DNA from: Endozoicomonas sp965196975 | GTDB lineage: Bacteria > Pseudomonadota > Gammaproteobacteria > Pseudomonadales > Endozoicomonadaceae | DNA: 64,000 nucleotides | NCBI RefSeq assembly: GCF_965196975.1 | Contig: NZ_OZ239981.1 | Span: forward strand, 4,836,001 to 4,900,000 | Direction: 5' to 3' | Shown here: positions 1-6,905 of the stretch, piece by piece | How the letters are laid out: each line of letters starts with the position of its first letter | Position numbering within the stretch: the first letter of the stretch is position 1 | Notes under the pieces: generated by a model | The model's input: the letters and a program-made list of their open reading frames with translations, nothing else | Database searches by the model: none | Told to the model about the DNA's origin: nothing | Translations under genes and position numbers: made by a program

Positions 1-554
1 CCAAGAATCCGCTCAGTGATGCCTATGCCGTTGCAGCCATTAAAGGCATACGGGAAAACCTGCTTCGCGTGCTTGCTACACCGGACAGTAAAGATGTTCG
101 ATTAAAATTGGCGGAATCAGCAACCATGGCAGGCATTGCCTTTTCCAACTCCATGGTTGGGCTGGTTCATGCCATAGGACATTCACTGGGGGCGATAACC
201 CATCTTCCCCATGGAGTCTGCATGAGCCTGATGCTGCCTTATGTGTTGGAATACAACCTTCCCGAGTGCGAAAAGGCGATTGGTGAACTGTTGCTTCCTT
301 TGGCCGGTGCTGACTTTTACAGCAAAATCCCTGAAGAGCGACGGGCTGCTGAAACCATTATCTACATTAGAGCCATGCGGGATGAGCTCTTTGAGCAAAC
401 AAAGCTTCCAAGAACATTGTCAGAAAGTGGCAAGGTTCAGGAGTCGCAACTGGAAGACATTGCCCGTATGAGTATTGACGATGGAGCACTGCTCTATAAT
501 CGGGTCGATGCCAGTTATGAGCAGGTGCTTGGGCTTTTGAAGTCAGCCTGGTGA
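1..554 (+). CDS. Iron-containing alcohol dehydrogenase, C-terminal part (runs off left edge)
   Basis: The reading frame is open from base 3 to the TGA at 552-554, so the gene enters from outside the window and only about 183 C-terminal residues are visible. The metal-binding segment of group III iron-dependent alcohol dehydrogenases is clear: GLVHAIGHSLGA followed by LPHGVCMSLMLPYVLEYN, whose histidines would bind Fe2+. The family reduces aldehydes or oxidises alcohols with NAD(P)H. The usual length is about 380-400 residues, so roughly half is missing. The GTG at 69 is internal and is not the true start. A second dehydrogenase of this family lies at 59342-60709. Substrate cannot be read from this fragment. 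Confidence 0.9.
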   Translation, partial: KNPLSDAYAVAAIKGIRENLLRVLATPDSKDVRLKLAESATMAGIAFSNSMVGLVHAIGHSLGAITHLPHGVCMSLMLPYVLEYNLPECEKAIGELLLPLAGADFYSKIPEERRAAETIIYIRAMRDELFEQTKLPRTLSESGKVQESQLEDIARMSIDDGALLYNRVDASYEQVLGLLKSAW

Positions 555-571
555 CCGTTATTTCAAAGAGG

Positions 572-618
572 TATCAGTGCTGGGTTAGGTCTTATATCAA
601 CAGAACCTAGTACTGATA
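572..618 (+). terminator. Stem-loop downstream of the alcohol dehydrogenase
   Basis: Arms 572-586 (TATCAGTGCTGGGTT) and 604-618 (AACCTAGTACTGATA) pair over 15 positions with two G-U wobbles around a 17-nt loop. The stem starts 17 nt after the stop codon and is followed by a short T-rich stretch (TTTCTATT). It is probably a transcription end, though the T-run is weak. Confidence 0.45.
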
Positions 619-750
619 TTTCTATTGAGCAGTAGCCCATGAGTAAGAAAGCGCAGTTTACAGGTAGCAAATGAGCATTTTGAGCCATTTTTTAACGCCG
701 TATTGGCAAGTGCAGCCTTTTTGCGACAGCCTCTAAAGCTTTTGTAACCT

Positions 751-781
751 GCTGGGTACTGGGATAAACCCGGTACCCAGC
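751..781. terminator. Stem-loop between convergent genes
   Basis: GCTGGGTACTGGG (751-763) pairs with CCCGGTACCCAGC (769-781), one G-U wobble, loop of 5 nt. It lies between the convergent alcohol dehydrogenase and phosphatase genes. The stem is strong but no long T-run follows on either strand, so a bidirectional terminator is likely rather than certain. Confidence 0.5.
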
Positions 782-815
782 TTTAATGAGTCTATCTCGT
801 TATGCTTATCTCTGT

Positions 816-1313
816 TCAGAGAGCATAGTGCTTCTGCAAAAATTCAAGATGGACGGGCAAGGTTAAGGCGTTTGGCCGAATAGATTGAACCAGTGTTTTT
901 ACATCTTCCCATTGCATCCCGCTTTCCAGCAGAAGTATTGCTGCCATCAGCCCAGTGCGTCCAGAGCCGCCCTTACAGTGAATGGCGATTGTCGCCTTTT
1001 TCTCAATCAAAGCGAGCAGTGGGGCTTTGTCCTCTGTAAAAGCGACTTCAAAGCTTTCTTCCGGTGCACAGTCATCTTCTACCGGGAGTTGAAACCACTG
1101 CATTCCAAAATTTTTAGCCTTTTGACCAAGACTGGCAACATCAAGAGCTTTGATTTCAGTATCCGGAAGCATGGTGACGACAGCATCAGTTCCTGCCTTT
1201 TTCAGCGTGCTCAGTGAGTCAGAGAGATTTTCCGTTTTGGTGCCAGGGCAAGGCGTGAAAATAAAGGTTGAACCATTTGGCAATGACAGAATATCAAAAG
1301 GATGGGGGGACAT
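816..1313 (-). CDS. Dual-specificity/CDKN3-type protein phosphatase next to arsR
   Basis: This 165-residue protein carries the cysteine phosphatase signature HCKGGSGRTG (about residues 112-121), with the catalytic Cys and the phosphate-binding Arg in the usual HCxxGxxRTG spacing. The preceding residues (VEDDCAPEE) sit where the general-acid loop is expected. The layout resembles the CDKN3/KAP subgroup of dual-specificity phosphatases, which remove phosphate from Ser/Thr/Tyr. It is transcribed away from arsR and ACR3 and shares their intergenic region, so it may be co-regulated by ArsR. A role in arsenic handling is inferred only from position. No signal peptide is seen, so it is probably cytoplasmic. 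Confidence 0.75.
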   Translation of the reverse strand: MSPHPFDILSLPNGSTFIFTPCPGTKTENLSDSLSTLKKAGTDAVVTMLPDTEIKALDVASLGQKAKNFGMQWFQLPVEDDCAPEESFEVAFTEDKAPLLALIEKKATIAIHCKGGSGRTGLMAAILLLESGMQWEDVKTLVQSIRPNALTLPVHLEFLQKHYAL

Positions 1314-1434
1314 GTGAATGCTCTATATTGCAGAAATGCAGACGGTAGATTACCAATTTTATTGCACACATTACTGCTATTTTATTATTTTTGTCATGGG
1401 TACTTGCAAGGGGAAAAATACAGGCGTATCGTTC

Positions 1435-1450
1435 ATCGTGATTTAACGAT
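1435..1450. promoter_or_regulatory. Candidate ArsR operator palindrome
   Basis: ATCGT-GATTTA-ACGAT is an interrupted palindrome that ends 15 nt before the arsR start, in the region shared with the divergent phosphatase gene. ArsR/SmtB repressors bind AT-rich imperfect dyads at such positions. The sequence itself is not a known consensus match. Confidence 0.3.
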
Positions 1451-1465
1451 TAATGTGATGTACAA

Positions 1466-1795
1466 GTGAGTGTAGTAATGACGGAGTGCCTTCAAAGTCT
1501 CACTGATTTTCAGTTTAACGAGTCTGAAGAGAAGGAGTTGGCTGCTTATGCCAAAGCCATTGGGCATCCGGCACGGGTAAGGTTGTTACGGATACTCGCT
1601 GGTCGGGTGTGTCTGGGTTCTGATTTAGTAGGGCAGCTTGGTCTTGCCCAGTCCACGGTTTCAGAACATCTTCGGATCCTGCGGGAAGCAGGGCTGGTCA
1701 ACGCTGAAGTGAAGCATCCCAAAACCTGTTTCAGTCTTCGCCCGGAAGCCATCAAGCGTGTACAGCAGTTACTGGCAGACATCGGTGGTGTTTAA
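1466..1795 (+). CDS. arsR: ArsR/SmtB-family transcriptional repressor
   Basis: The 109-residue protein has the winged-helix fold of the ArsR family. The recognition helix region reads LAQSTVSEHLRILREAGLV (about residues 67-85), followed by the wing. Such repressors leave DNA when they bind As(III), Sb(III) or other metals. The classical CVC pair of the R773 ArsR type is absent; a Cys in RVCLGSDL lies near the start of the HTH and others near the ends (TECLQ, KTCFS), so metal coordination may differ. The start is GTG at 1466 or ATG at 1478; neither has a strong ribosome site. The downstream ACR3 gene supports an arsenic role. Confidence 0.85.
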   Translation: MSVVMTECLQSLTDFQFNESEEKELAAYAKAIGHPARVRLLRILAGRVCLGSDLVGQLGLAQSTVSEHLRILREAGLVNAEVKHPKTCFSLRPEAIKRVQQLLADIGGV

Positions 1796-1807
1796 CCAGG
1801 TGTAGTT

Positions 1808-1968
1808 ATACCAATTCCACCCTCTAAACATGAACTGCGCAGCTATTTTGCACAGCTGGTTCTTCGTTGGAATTCCTCGCAATAGCCCCGCTATTACTTG
1901 TCATTCCGCATTGCCCAGCCGTCCAAAATGGCTTAATCGATAGCATATTTAGAAGGCGGAATTGGTAT
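1808..1968. mobile_element. MITE-like element between arsR and acr3
   Basis: A non-coding segment of about 161 bp is bounded by inverted ends: ATACCAATTCC at 1808-1818 and its exact complement GGAATTGGTAT at 1958-1968. The match continues imperfectly inward (CCCTCTAAA against TTTAGAAGG). T/A-rich bases flank both ends, compatible with a TA-target family, but the exact duplication is ambiguous. No transposase is encoded. It separates arsR from the transporter gene and could affect their co-transcription. Confidence 0.65.
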
Positions 1969-1988
1969 TAACACAAAATGATCTGCTT

Positions 1989-2013
1989 CGTTCCCATGCT
2001 GAACATGGGAACG
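1989..2013. repeat. REP-like palindromic hairpin
   Basis: CGTTCCCATG (1989-1998) and CATGGGAACG (2004-2013) form a perfect 10-bp stem with a 5-nt loop. Hairpins with the sequence type CGTTCCCA...TGGGAACG are common extragenic palindromes in gammaproteobacteria. An eight-T run follows 10 nt later, so partial termination between arsR and acr3 is also possible. Confidence 0.5.
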
Positions 2014-2084
2014 AGAATCTTGATTTTTTTTGTGCTTTATTATCGTTTTTCGACGATTGTCGATATCTTGTAGAGGTTCAAATC

Positions 2085-3116
2085 ATGGGTATTTTTGAAC
2101 GTTATTTAAGTGTCTGGGTGGCTCTGGCCATGCTTGCAGGGTTGGTCGGTGGAACACTGTTTCCAGCTATCTTCTCTATCCTGGGAAGCTGGGAGTACGC
2201 CAGCATTAATTTTGTGATTGCGGTGCTGATCTGGCTGATGATATATCCGATGATGATGCAGATCGATTTTACTGCAGTAAAAAACATCCATCGTCGCCCA
2301 AAAGGTTTGATTGTCACGCTGACCGTCAACTGGTTGATAAAGCCATTTACCATGGCGCTTCTGGCGATCCTGTTTATTCGCTATCTCTTCGGCAGCTTTA
2401 CTGGCCTTATTTCTCCGGATCTGGGTGATGAATACATTGCCGGGATGATCCTGCTTGGGGTTGCTCCCTGTACCGCGATGGTTTTTGTCTGGAGCCAGCT
2501 GACCCGCGGGGATGCCAATTACACACTGGTTCAGGTGGCGGTTAATGATCTGATTATGGTTGTGGCTTTTGCTCCAATTGCTGCTTTCCTGCTGGGAGTT
2601 ACGGATGTCATCGTACCCTGGAGCACGCTCTTTCTTTCCGTGGTTTTGTTTATCGTGATTCCCCTGCTGGCAGGTTTGCTTACTCGGAAAGCTCTGCGAT
2701 CTGAGCAGGCGCTACAAACCTTTGGCCAACGGGTGAAACCGTTATCAATTCTTGGTTTGATCCTGACCGTAGTACTGCTGTTTGGTTTTCAAGCTCCACG
2801 GATCCTGGCCAATCCAGTGGATATTGTACTGATCGCTATTCCATTAATTATTCAGACCGTACTCATCTTCGCCATTGCCTACTACTGGATGTACAAGTGG
2901 AAAGAACCTCACAGTATTGCTGCTCCCGGTGGGATGATTGGCGCATCCAACTTCTTTGAGCTGGCAGTCGCCGTAGCGATCAGCTTGTTTGGTCTGAACT
3001 CCGGAGCGGCACTGGCAACAGTGGTCGGTGTTTTGGTTGAAGTGCCTATCATGCTTGCGCTGGTGGCTTACGCAAATCGTACCCGCAATCGTTTCCCGGT
3101 TGCTCACGCAGCTTAA
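2085..3116 (+). CDS. acr3: ACR3-family arsenite efflux permease
   Basis: The ATG at 2085 is preceded by AGAGG at 2072-2076. Longer in-frame starts upstream begin inside the MITE and add a non-conserved leader, so a 344-residue product is chosen. It is a polytopic inner-membrane protein of about ten segments, with ACR3 features: MIYPMMMQIDF early on, and GVAPCTAMVFVWSQL containing the conserved Cys of the transport site. ACR3 carriers export As(III), driven by the proton gradient. The gene follows arsR, separated by the MITE-like element and a hairpin. Confidence 0.9.
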   Translation: MGIFERYLSVWVALAMLAGLVGGTLFPAIFSILGSWEYASINFVIAVLIWLMIYPMMMQIDFTAVKNIHRRPKGLIVTLTVNWLIKPFTMALLAILFIRYLFGSFTGLISPDLGDEYIAGMILLGVAPCTAMVFVWSQLTRGDANYTLVQVAVNDLIMVVAFAPIAAFLLGVTDVIVPWSTLFLSVVLFIVIPLLAGLLTRKALRSEQALQTFGQRVKPLSILGLILTVVLLFGFQAPRILANPVDIVLIAIPLIIQTVLIFAIAYYWMYKWKEPHSIAAPGGMIGASNFFELAVAVAISLFGLNSGAALATVVGVLVEVPIMLALVAYANRTRNRFPVAHAA

Positions 3117-3134
3117 TTATCTTCCCGTTTACTC

Positions 3135-3162
3135 GACTACCGATCAATAAGCTTCGGTAGTC
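3135..3162 (+). terminator. Stem-loop after acr3
   Basis: GACTACCGA (3135-3143) and TCGGTAGTC (3154-3162) form a 9-bp stem shortly after the acr3 stop codon. No T-run follows, so termination strength is doubtful. Confidence 0.35.
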
Positions 3163-3199
3163 ATCCAATCCCGTGGGAATATAAAAGGAGATGAGAAAA

Positions 3200-3259
3200 A
3201 TGACGAAGCCGGCTATGTACTTCATTGATATAGTGTCGACAGGGCATGACCGACTTTAG
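3200..3259 (+). CDS. Possible 19-codon small ORF with strong ribosome site
   Basis: An ATG at 3200 is preceded by AAGGAG at 3185-3190 with 9-nt spacing and encodes 19 residues (MTKPAMYFIDIVSTGHDRL) ending in TAG. The good ribosome site just after acr3 suggests either a genuine small protein or the start of a gene whose remainder has been lost. No family is recognised. Confidence 0.25.
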   Translation: MTKPAMYFIDIVSTGHDRL

Positions 3260-3275
3260 ATGGTGGAAGAAGTCT

Positions 3276-3707
3276 TTAAGAGAGTTGGGCCTTCAGTTTG
3301 ATGATGACGTCCAGCTCTTGCACACTAACTTCAAAAGCGTTTCTATCTTTTTCTTTAACTTTAATATGGCTGCAATAACGCATTGACAGAGTGCGAAAAA
3401 GGCTGAGTTCATTGTCATTAAATACTAAGCCATCTTGATGGACTTTGTTTATTAAGTTTGTCAGTTGGCTGCACTCTGCAAGGGTCAACCGGTAAGTTGC
3501 GAATTTTGCCTGTTCGGTCTGGTTTAGTGGCTTATTATCTTGGTCTCTATTTGGTGGAGCAGGTGGACTATCGGTCAGTGTGGATGAGTGTTCTCTATCG
3601 GGGATTTCGTAGGAATTATCTAAAACTTTATAAGAGCAAAGGCAGCATGAAAATGTCATAAACACCGGTTCTGTTGTTAAGGTGTGATCTTGGTGTAGAA
3701 GGGACAA
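3276..3707 (-). CDS. Hypothetical protein
   Basis: An open frame of 143 codons. The N-terminal half is low complexity with a Pro/Asp-rich linker (DSPPAPPNRDQDN). The C-terminal half is regular and probably helical (LAECSQLTNLINKVHQDG...LFRTLSMRYCSHIKVKEKDRNAFEVSVQ, written here in pieces). There is no signal peptide or membrane segment and no recognised family. Internal starts are possible, because the first 40 residues look poorly conserved in composition. It is convergent with acr3. Confidence 0.45.
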   Translation of the reverse strand: MSLLHQDHTLTTEPVFMTFSCCLCSYKVLDNSYEIPDREHSSTLTDSPPAPPNRDQDNKPLNQTEQAKFATYRLTLAECSQLTNLINKVHQDGLVFNDNELSLFRTLSMRYCSHIKVKEKDRNAFEVSVQELDVIIKLKAQLS

Positions 3708-4067
3708 TGATGTATGCAGTCGAGTTCAAGTAGGGAGCACCATAAAAATTCGATAGTGACAGCCTGTTATAGCCAATCCCAAACCAACATGGAATGTTTT
3801 AAATCCATCCCTCCATGAGGCCAGCAGGATTATGGACGTCCTGCTAATAAGGGCTGCGCGAGTCTGTAGGTATAAACATTTCTATATTTTTAGAATTATA
3901 GTTGAATCTATTTTTTCATTCACCTAATATACGCTCATCGACAAGCTACGTGCTGATGATCGCATGAAAGGAAGTGATCACTGATCTTATCCACATAAGA
4001 AGATCGGACTGGTCAGCAAGAGGAAATTTTTTTAAGTTTATGTTTCTATTTTTCTGGAATTATTGAT
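3708..4067. other. Gene-free stretch upstream of the permease
   Basis: About 360 bp without a convincing gene. It is AT-rich from 3880 to 3930 and contains the palindrome AGTGATCACT at 3973-3982, a possible regulator site for the permease that starts at 4068. No RNA gene is recognised. Confidence 0.4.
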
Positions 4068-5177
4068 ATGAGTATACAGCAGCAGATAACCGATTTTATC
4101 GGTCCGGTCATAAAACCGGCACTGGAATCCAGTATTGGCGCTGATATGGCCCAGAATCTGGTTGATGCACTGGGTACCTTTGTTTTTCTGGCTGGTGAAC
4201 TGACCATTCTGTTCCTGATTGTCAGCTTTATTATCGGCGTGATCCTGGAGTATATGCCAGCAGAGAAAATTCAAAAGATACTCGGTTCCAAGGGTGGTAA
4301 AGGCTACGTTTCAGCTGGCCTTCTGGGGGCGCTGACACCGTTCTGCAGCTGCTCTACCATTCCGATGCTGACCGGTCTTCTTAAAGCCCGGGCAGGGTTT
4401 GGTCCGACGATCACGTTCCTGTTTACCTCGCCACTGATGAACCCGATTATTATGGGGCTGTTGCTGGCAACCTTTGGTATGAAGGTGACGGTCATATACT
4501 TCGCTATTGCGCTGACCGTTTCTGTCGCCGGTGGTTACATTCTGGAGAAACTGGGCTTTGAGCGTTACGTTCGCAAAGATGTGATATACGGTGAAACTGA
4601 AGTAGGCAGTTGCTGTGACAGTAAGCCTGCACCAAAGGCCAGCTGTTGCGATGCCAAGCCTGCAGTAGAAGCCCCTTCTTCTGAAAAAAGCAGCGGCTGT
4701 TGTGACAGCAAACCAGCTCCGGCTGCTTCCGGTTGTGCAACCGCCTGTGGCGACAGCAAGCCCAAGAGTAATGATCGCTGGGGCCGTATCTGGGATGAAA
4801 CCTGGAGCCAGTTCAAGAAGATCTTCCCGATTCTGATGCTGGGTGTTGGTATTGGTGCCTTTACTTATGGATTCATTCCTGCGGACTTTATTGCCCAGTA
4901 CGCAGGCCCGGATAATCCGCTGGCGATTCCATTCGCGGCGATCATTGGGGTACCTCTGTACATTCGAGCTGAAGCGGTTATTCCCCTGGCTGCTGCTCTA
5001 GCTGCCAAAGGTATGGGAATGGGTGCCCTGATGGCGTTGATTATCGGTAGTGCCGGTGCCAGCCTGACGGAGGTGATTCTGCTGAAGAGTCTGTTCCGTA
5101 ACCCGATGATTGTTGCCTTCCTGGTGGTGATTTTCACCATGGCAATCTCTGCGGGGCTGGTCATGACCTTTATCTAG
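4068..5177 (+). CDS. SO_0444/ArsP-type metal efflux permease with Cys-rich loop
   Basis: This 369-residue inner-membrane permease belongs to the DUF318/ArsP-like family. The hallmark LTPFCSCSTIPMLTGLLKA lies at about residues 86-104, with a second matching half near residues 290-300 (IIGVPLYIRAEAVIPLAAA). Known members export Cu/Zn (SO_0444 group) or trivalent organoarsenicals (ArsP). A cytoplasmic-type linker of about residues 180-225 holds repeated Cys motifs (SCCDSKP, SCCDAKP, GCCDSKP, ACGDSKP), which look like a metal-buffering tail placed mid-protein. The neighbouring arsR/acr3 genes favour an arsenic or metal role; the true ion is not decidable from sequence. Confidence 0.8.
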   Translation: MSIQQQITDFIGPVIKPALESSIGADMAQNLVDALGTFVFLAGELTILFLIVSFIIGVILEYMPAEKIQKILGSKGGKGYVSAGLLGALTPFCSCSTIPMLTGLLKARAGFGPTITFLFTSPLMNPIIMGLLLATFGMKVTVIYFAIALTVSVAGGYILEKLGFERYVRKDVIYGETEVGSCCDSKPAPKASCCDAKPAVEAPSSEKSSGCCDSKPAPAASGCATACGDSKPKSNDRWGRIWDETWSQFKKIFPILMLGVGIGAFTYGFIPADFIAQYAGPDNPLAIPFAAIIGVPLYIRAEAVIPLAAALAAKGMGMGALMALIIGSAGASLTEVILLKSLFRNPMIVAFLVVIFTMAISAGLVMTFI

Positions 5178-5234
5178 TGCAAGACCGGCAGGTTCTTTTC
5201 AGGGAGCCTGCCGTTGGCCGTGAAGGCAAAAGGA

Positions 5235-5588
5235 TTATTGCTGGGAGCAACCTTCGAAATCATTATTGAAAAGGTCACTAACCTGATGAGTATAAGGTGT
5301 TTTGGGGTTCATGATGCATCTTACGATGGTCCGCTCGCCAGGAGTGGCGGGGCTGGAAAGTTGAATCTCAACCTGACACCCTCCTGAATTCCGTCCAAGT
5401 ACCTGGTGCTCAACTGACAAGCCCATAGGGCCTGAAGATATAATAGAGTTGCTTTTTGTACATTGTTTGAAGCTGTTTTCAAAATCTTCTACCGCTTTAG
5501 GTGATGGCCCTGCAAATACCTGTGAAAGACTGATTGTAGAAAGAATAATGGTTAACACTCTGATCATTTTCTTGTTTCTATTAGTCAT
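5235..5588 (-). CDS. Small secreted hypothetical protein
   Basis: A 117-residue protein with a typical Sec signal peptide: basic start (MTNRNKKMIR), hydrophobic core (VLTIILSTISLS) and a cleavage site after QVFA. The mature part is about 90 residues with four Cys that could form two disulfides (FKQCTKS, GGCQVE, IVRCIMN, FEGCSQ). Translation may begin at the internal Met8. No family is recognised. It probably acts in the periplasm. Confidence 0.6.
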   Translation of the reverse strand: MTNRNKKMIRVLTIILSTISLSQVFAGPSPKAVEDFENSFKQCTKSNSIISSGPMGLSVEHQVLGRNSGGCQVEIQLSSPATPGERTIVRCIMNPKTPYTHQVSDLFNNDFEGCSQQ

Positions 5589-5761
5589 GACTTTTTACCT
5601 GAGTTTGTTAATGAGCCCTAACTGGTGCATCGGCAGGGAGGAAGTCGAAATTGAACTATTTCCCCTTCTAAAGCCCATCTCTCATTATCTATTCCTTTGA
5701 TTAGTATTAAATTACTGGATAATTCATCACTTTCTCTTTTCATGCCTCCGGGAATAAAACC

Positions 5762-6905
5762 ATGAAAGACACCATGATTGCTTTTGCGGTACAGGATGCT
5801 ATTGAGTGGTCTTTACTGCATGGAATGGCGCTGAAAACCTCGAAAGAGTCGGCAATGCACTGTGCTTTCAGCTTTGCCCCCACATTGATCCGGCGTGAGC
5901 GCTTTGAGCTGCTGAAAGCTATTGTTCCGCTGATGGGTAAACTGATTCATGGAGTTTCTGAAAATCATGAATTTCTGATCGAGGCCATTGAACCTCTTTG
6001 CAGTGCAGATGCTTTTTTTGCCAGCTTGCTGGAACTTCACCAGTCCATTCATCGCAGCTCTGAGCCAGCAGAGCGCACTCCCATGCTGCTGATGAGAACA
6101 GATTTTATGGATGATGCGGAACATGGACCCAAGCTGATCGAGTTTAACGGTATTGCAGCTGGCATGGGGCCATTTGGGCAGCGGGCTCATGAATTACATC
6201 ATTACCTTGAGTATCAGTGGCCCGCGGCTTTTCAGAGCTGGTCAGAAACGGATTCAATGGAGCTGGTACCAAATCATTGCATTGAAAATCTTGCCAAAGG
6301 CATTGCCGGAGCGGCCAAAACCATTAGGGCCCAATCTGGGGAGTCGGGTCAGCCACTATTTCTCATGGTGGTTCAGCCTGATGAAGATAATGTCTATGAC
6401 CAGCATCTTCTGGAAGAAGCTATCCAGAAGGAGGGTGTGAAAACGGTTCGCAGGACATTCCGACAGCTCTACGACCAGCTATCTTCGGGTAACAATAAAC
6501 GGCTATTACTGGAAGGTCTTGGTGGGGTGGATGCTATTTATCTGCGTGCCGGCTACCAGCATTGCGATTACGTTGCCCATGATCTGGAAGAGGTTCACTG
6601 CTGCCAGGCACTGGGGAAAACTCGGGTAATGATTGAGCAGCATCGGGTTGCTGTTAACGCTACGGTCAGTCAGCAGTTGGCTACCAGCAAGCGGGTGCAG
6701 ATGTTGCTGTCTTCAATGACGGTTGAACAGCTGACTGCGTTTGGCCTGACTCTGGATGAGGCCAGTCGAATCAAGCCTTTCCTGGGAGAAATGAGGCCGG
6801 TTGATGATCAGTCTGCAGCCTGGTTTGAGCATCAGAGCCCAAGAGACTGGGTGTTGAAAAATCAGGGAGAGGGCGGCGGCCACTGTGTATTTGGTCATGA
6901 CATTC
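5762..6905 (+). pseudogene. gss: Eukaryotic-type glutathione synthetase, 3' end lost at an IS66 element
   Basis: The frame encodes 381 native residues and then 12 residues read from the IS. It matches the eukaryotic glutathione synthase family (about 470 residues), not the bacterial GshB fold. Visible features are MRTDFM...KLIEFNGIAAGMG in the substrate region, AIYLRAGYQ, and the glycine-rich ATP loop VLKNQGEGGGHCVFG just before the break. The last ~90 residues, which complete the ATP-grasp active site, are missing. The sequence on the other side of the IS does not continue this family. The family joins gamma-glutamylcysteine and glycine using ATP; the truncated product is unlikely to be active. 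Confidence 0.85.

Noticed and set aside
2070..2090. tRNA T-arm-like GAGGTTCAAATC
   Set aside because: No acceptor stem, D-arm or anticodon arm could be built around it; it is the ribosome-site region of acr3.
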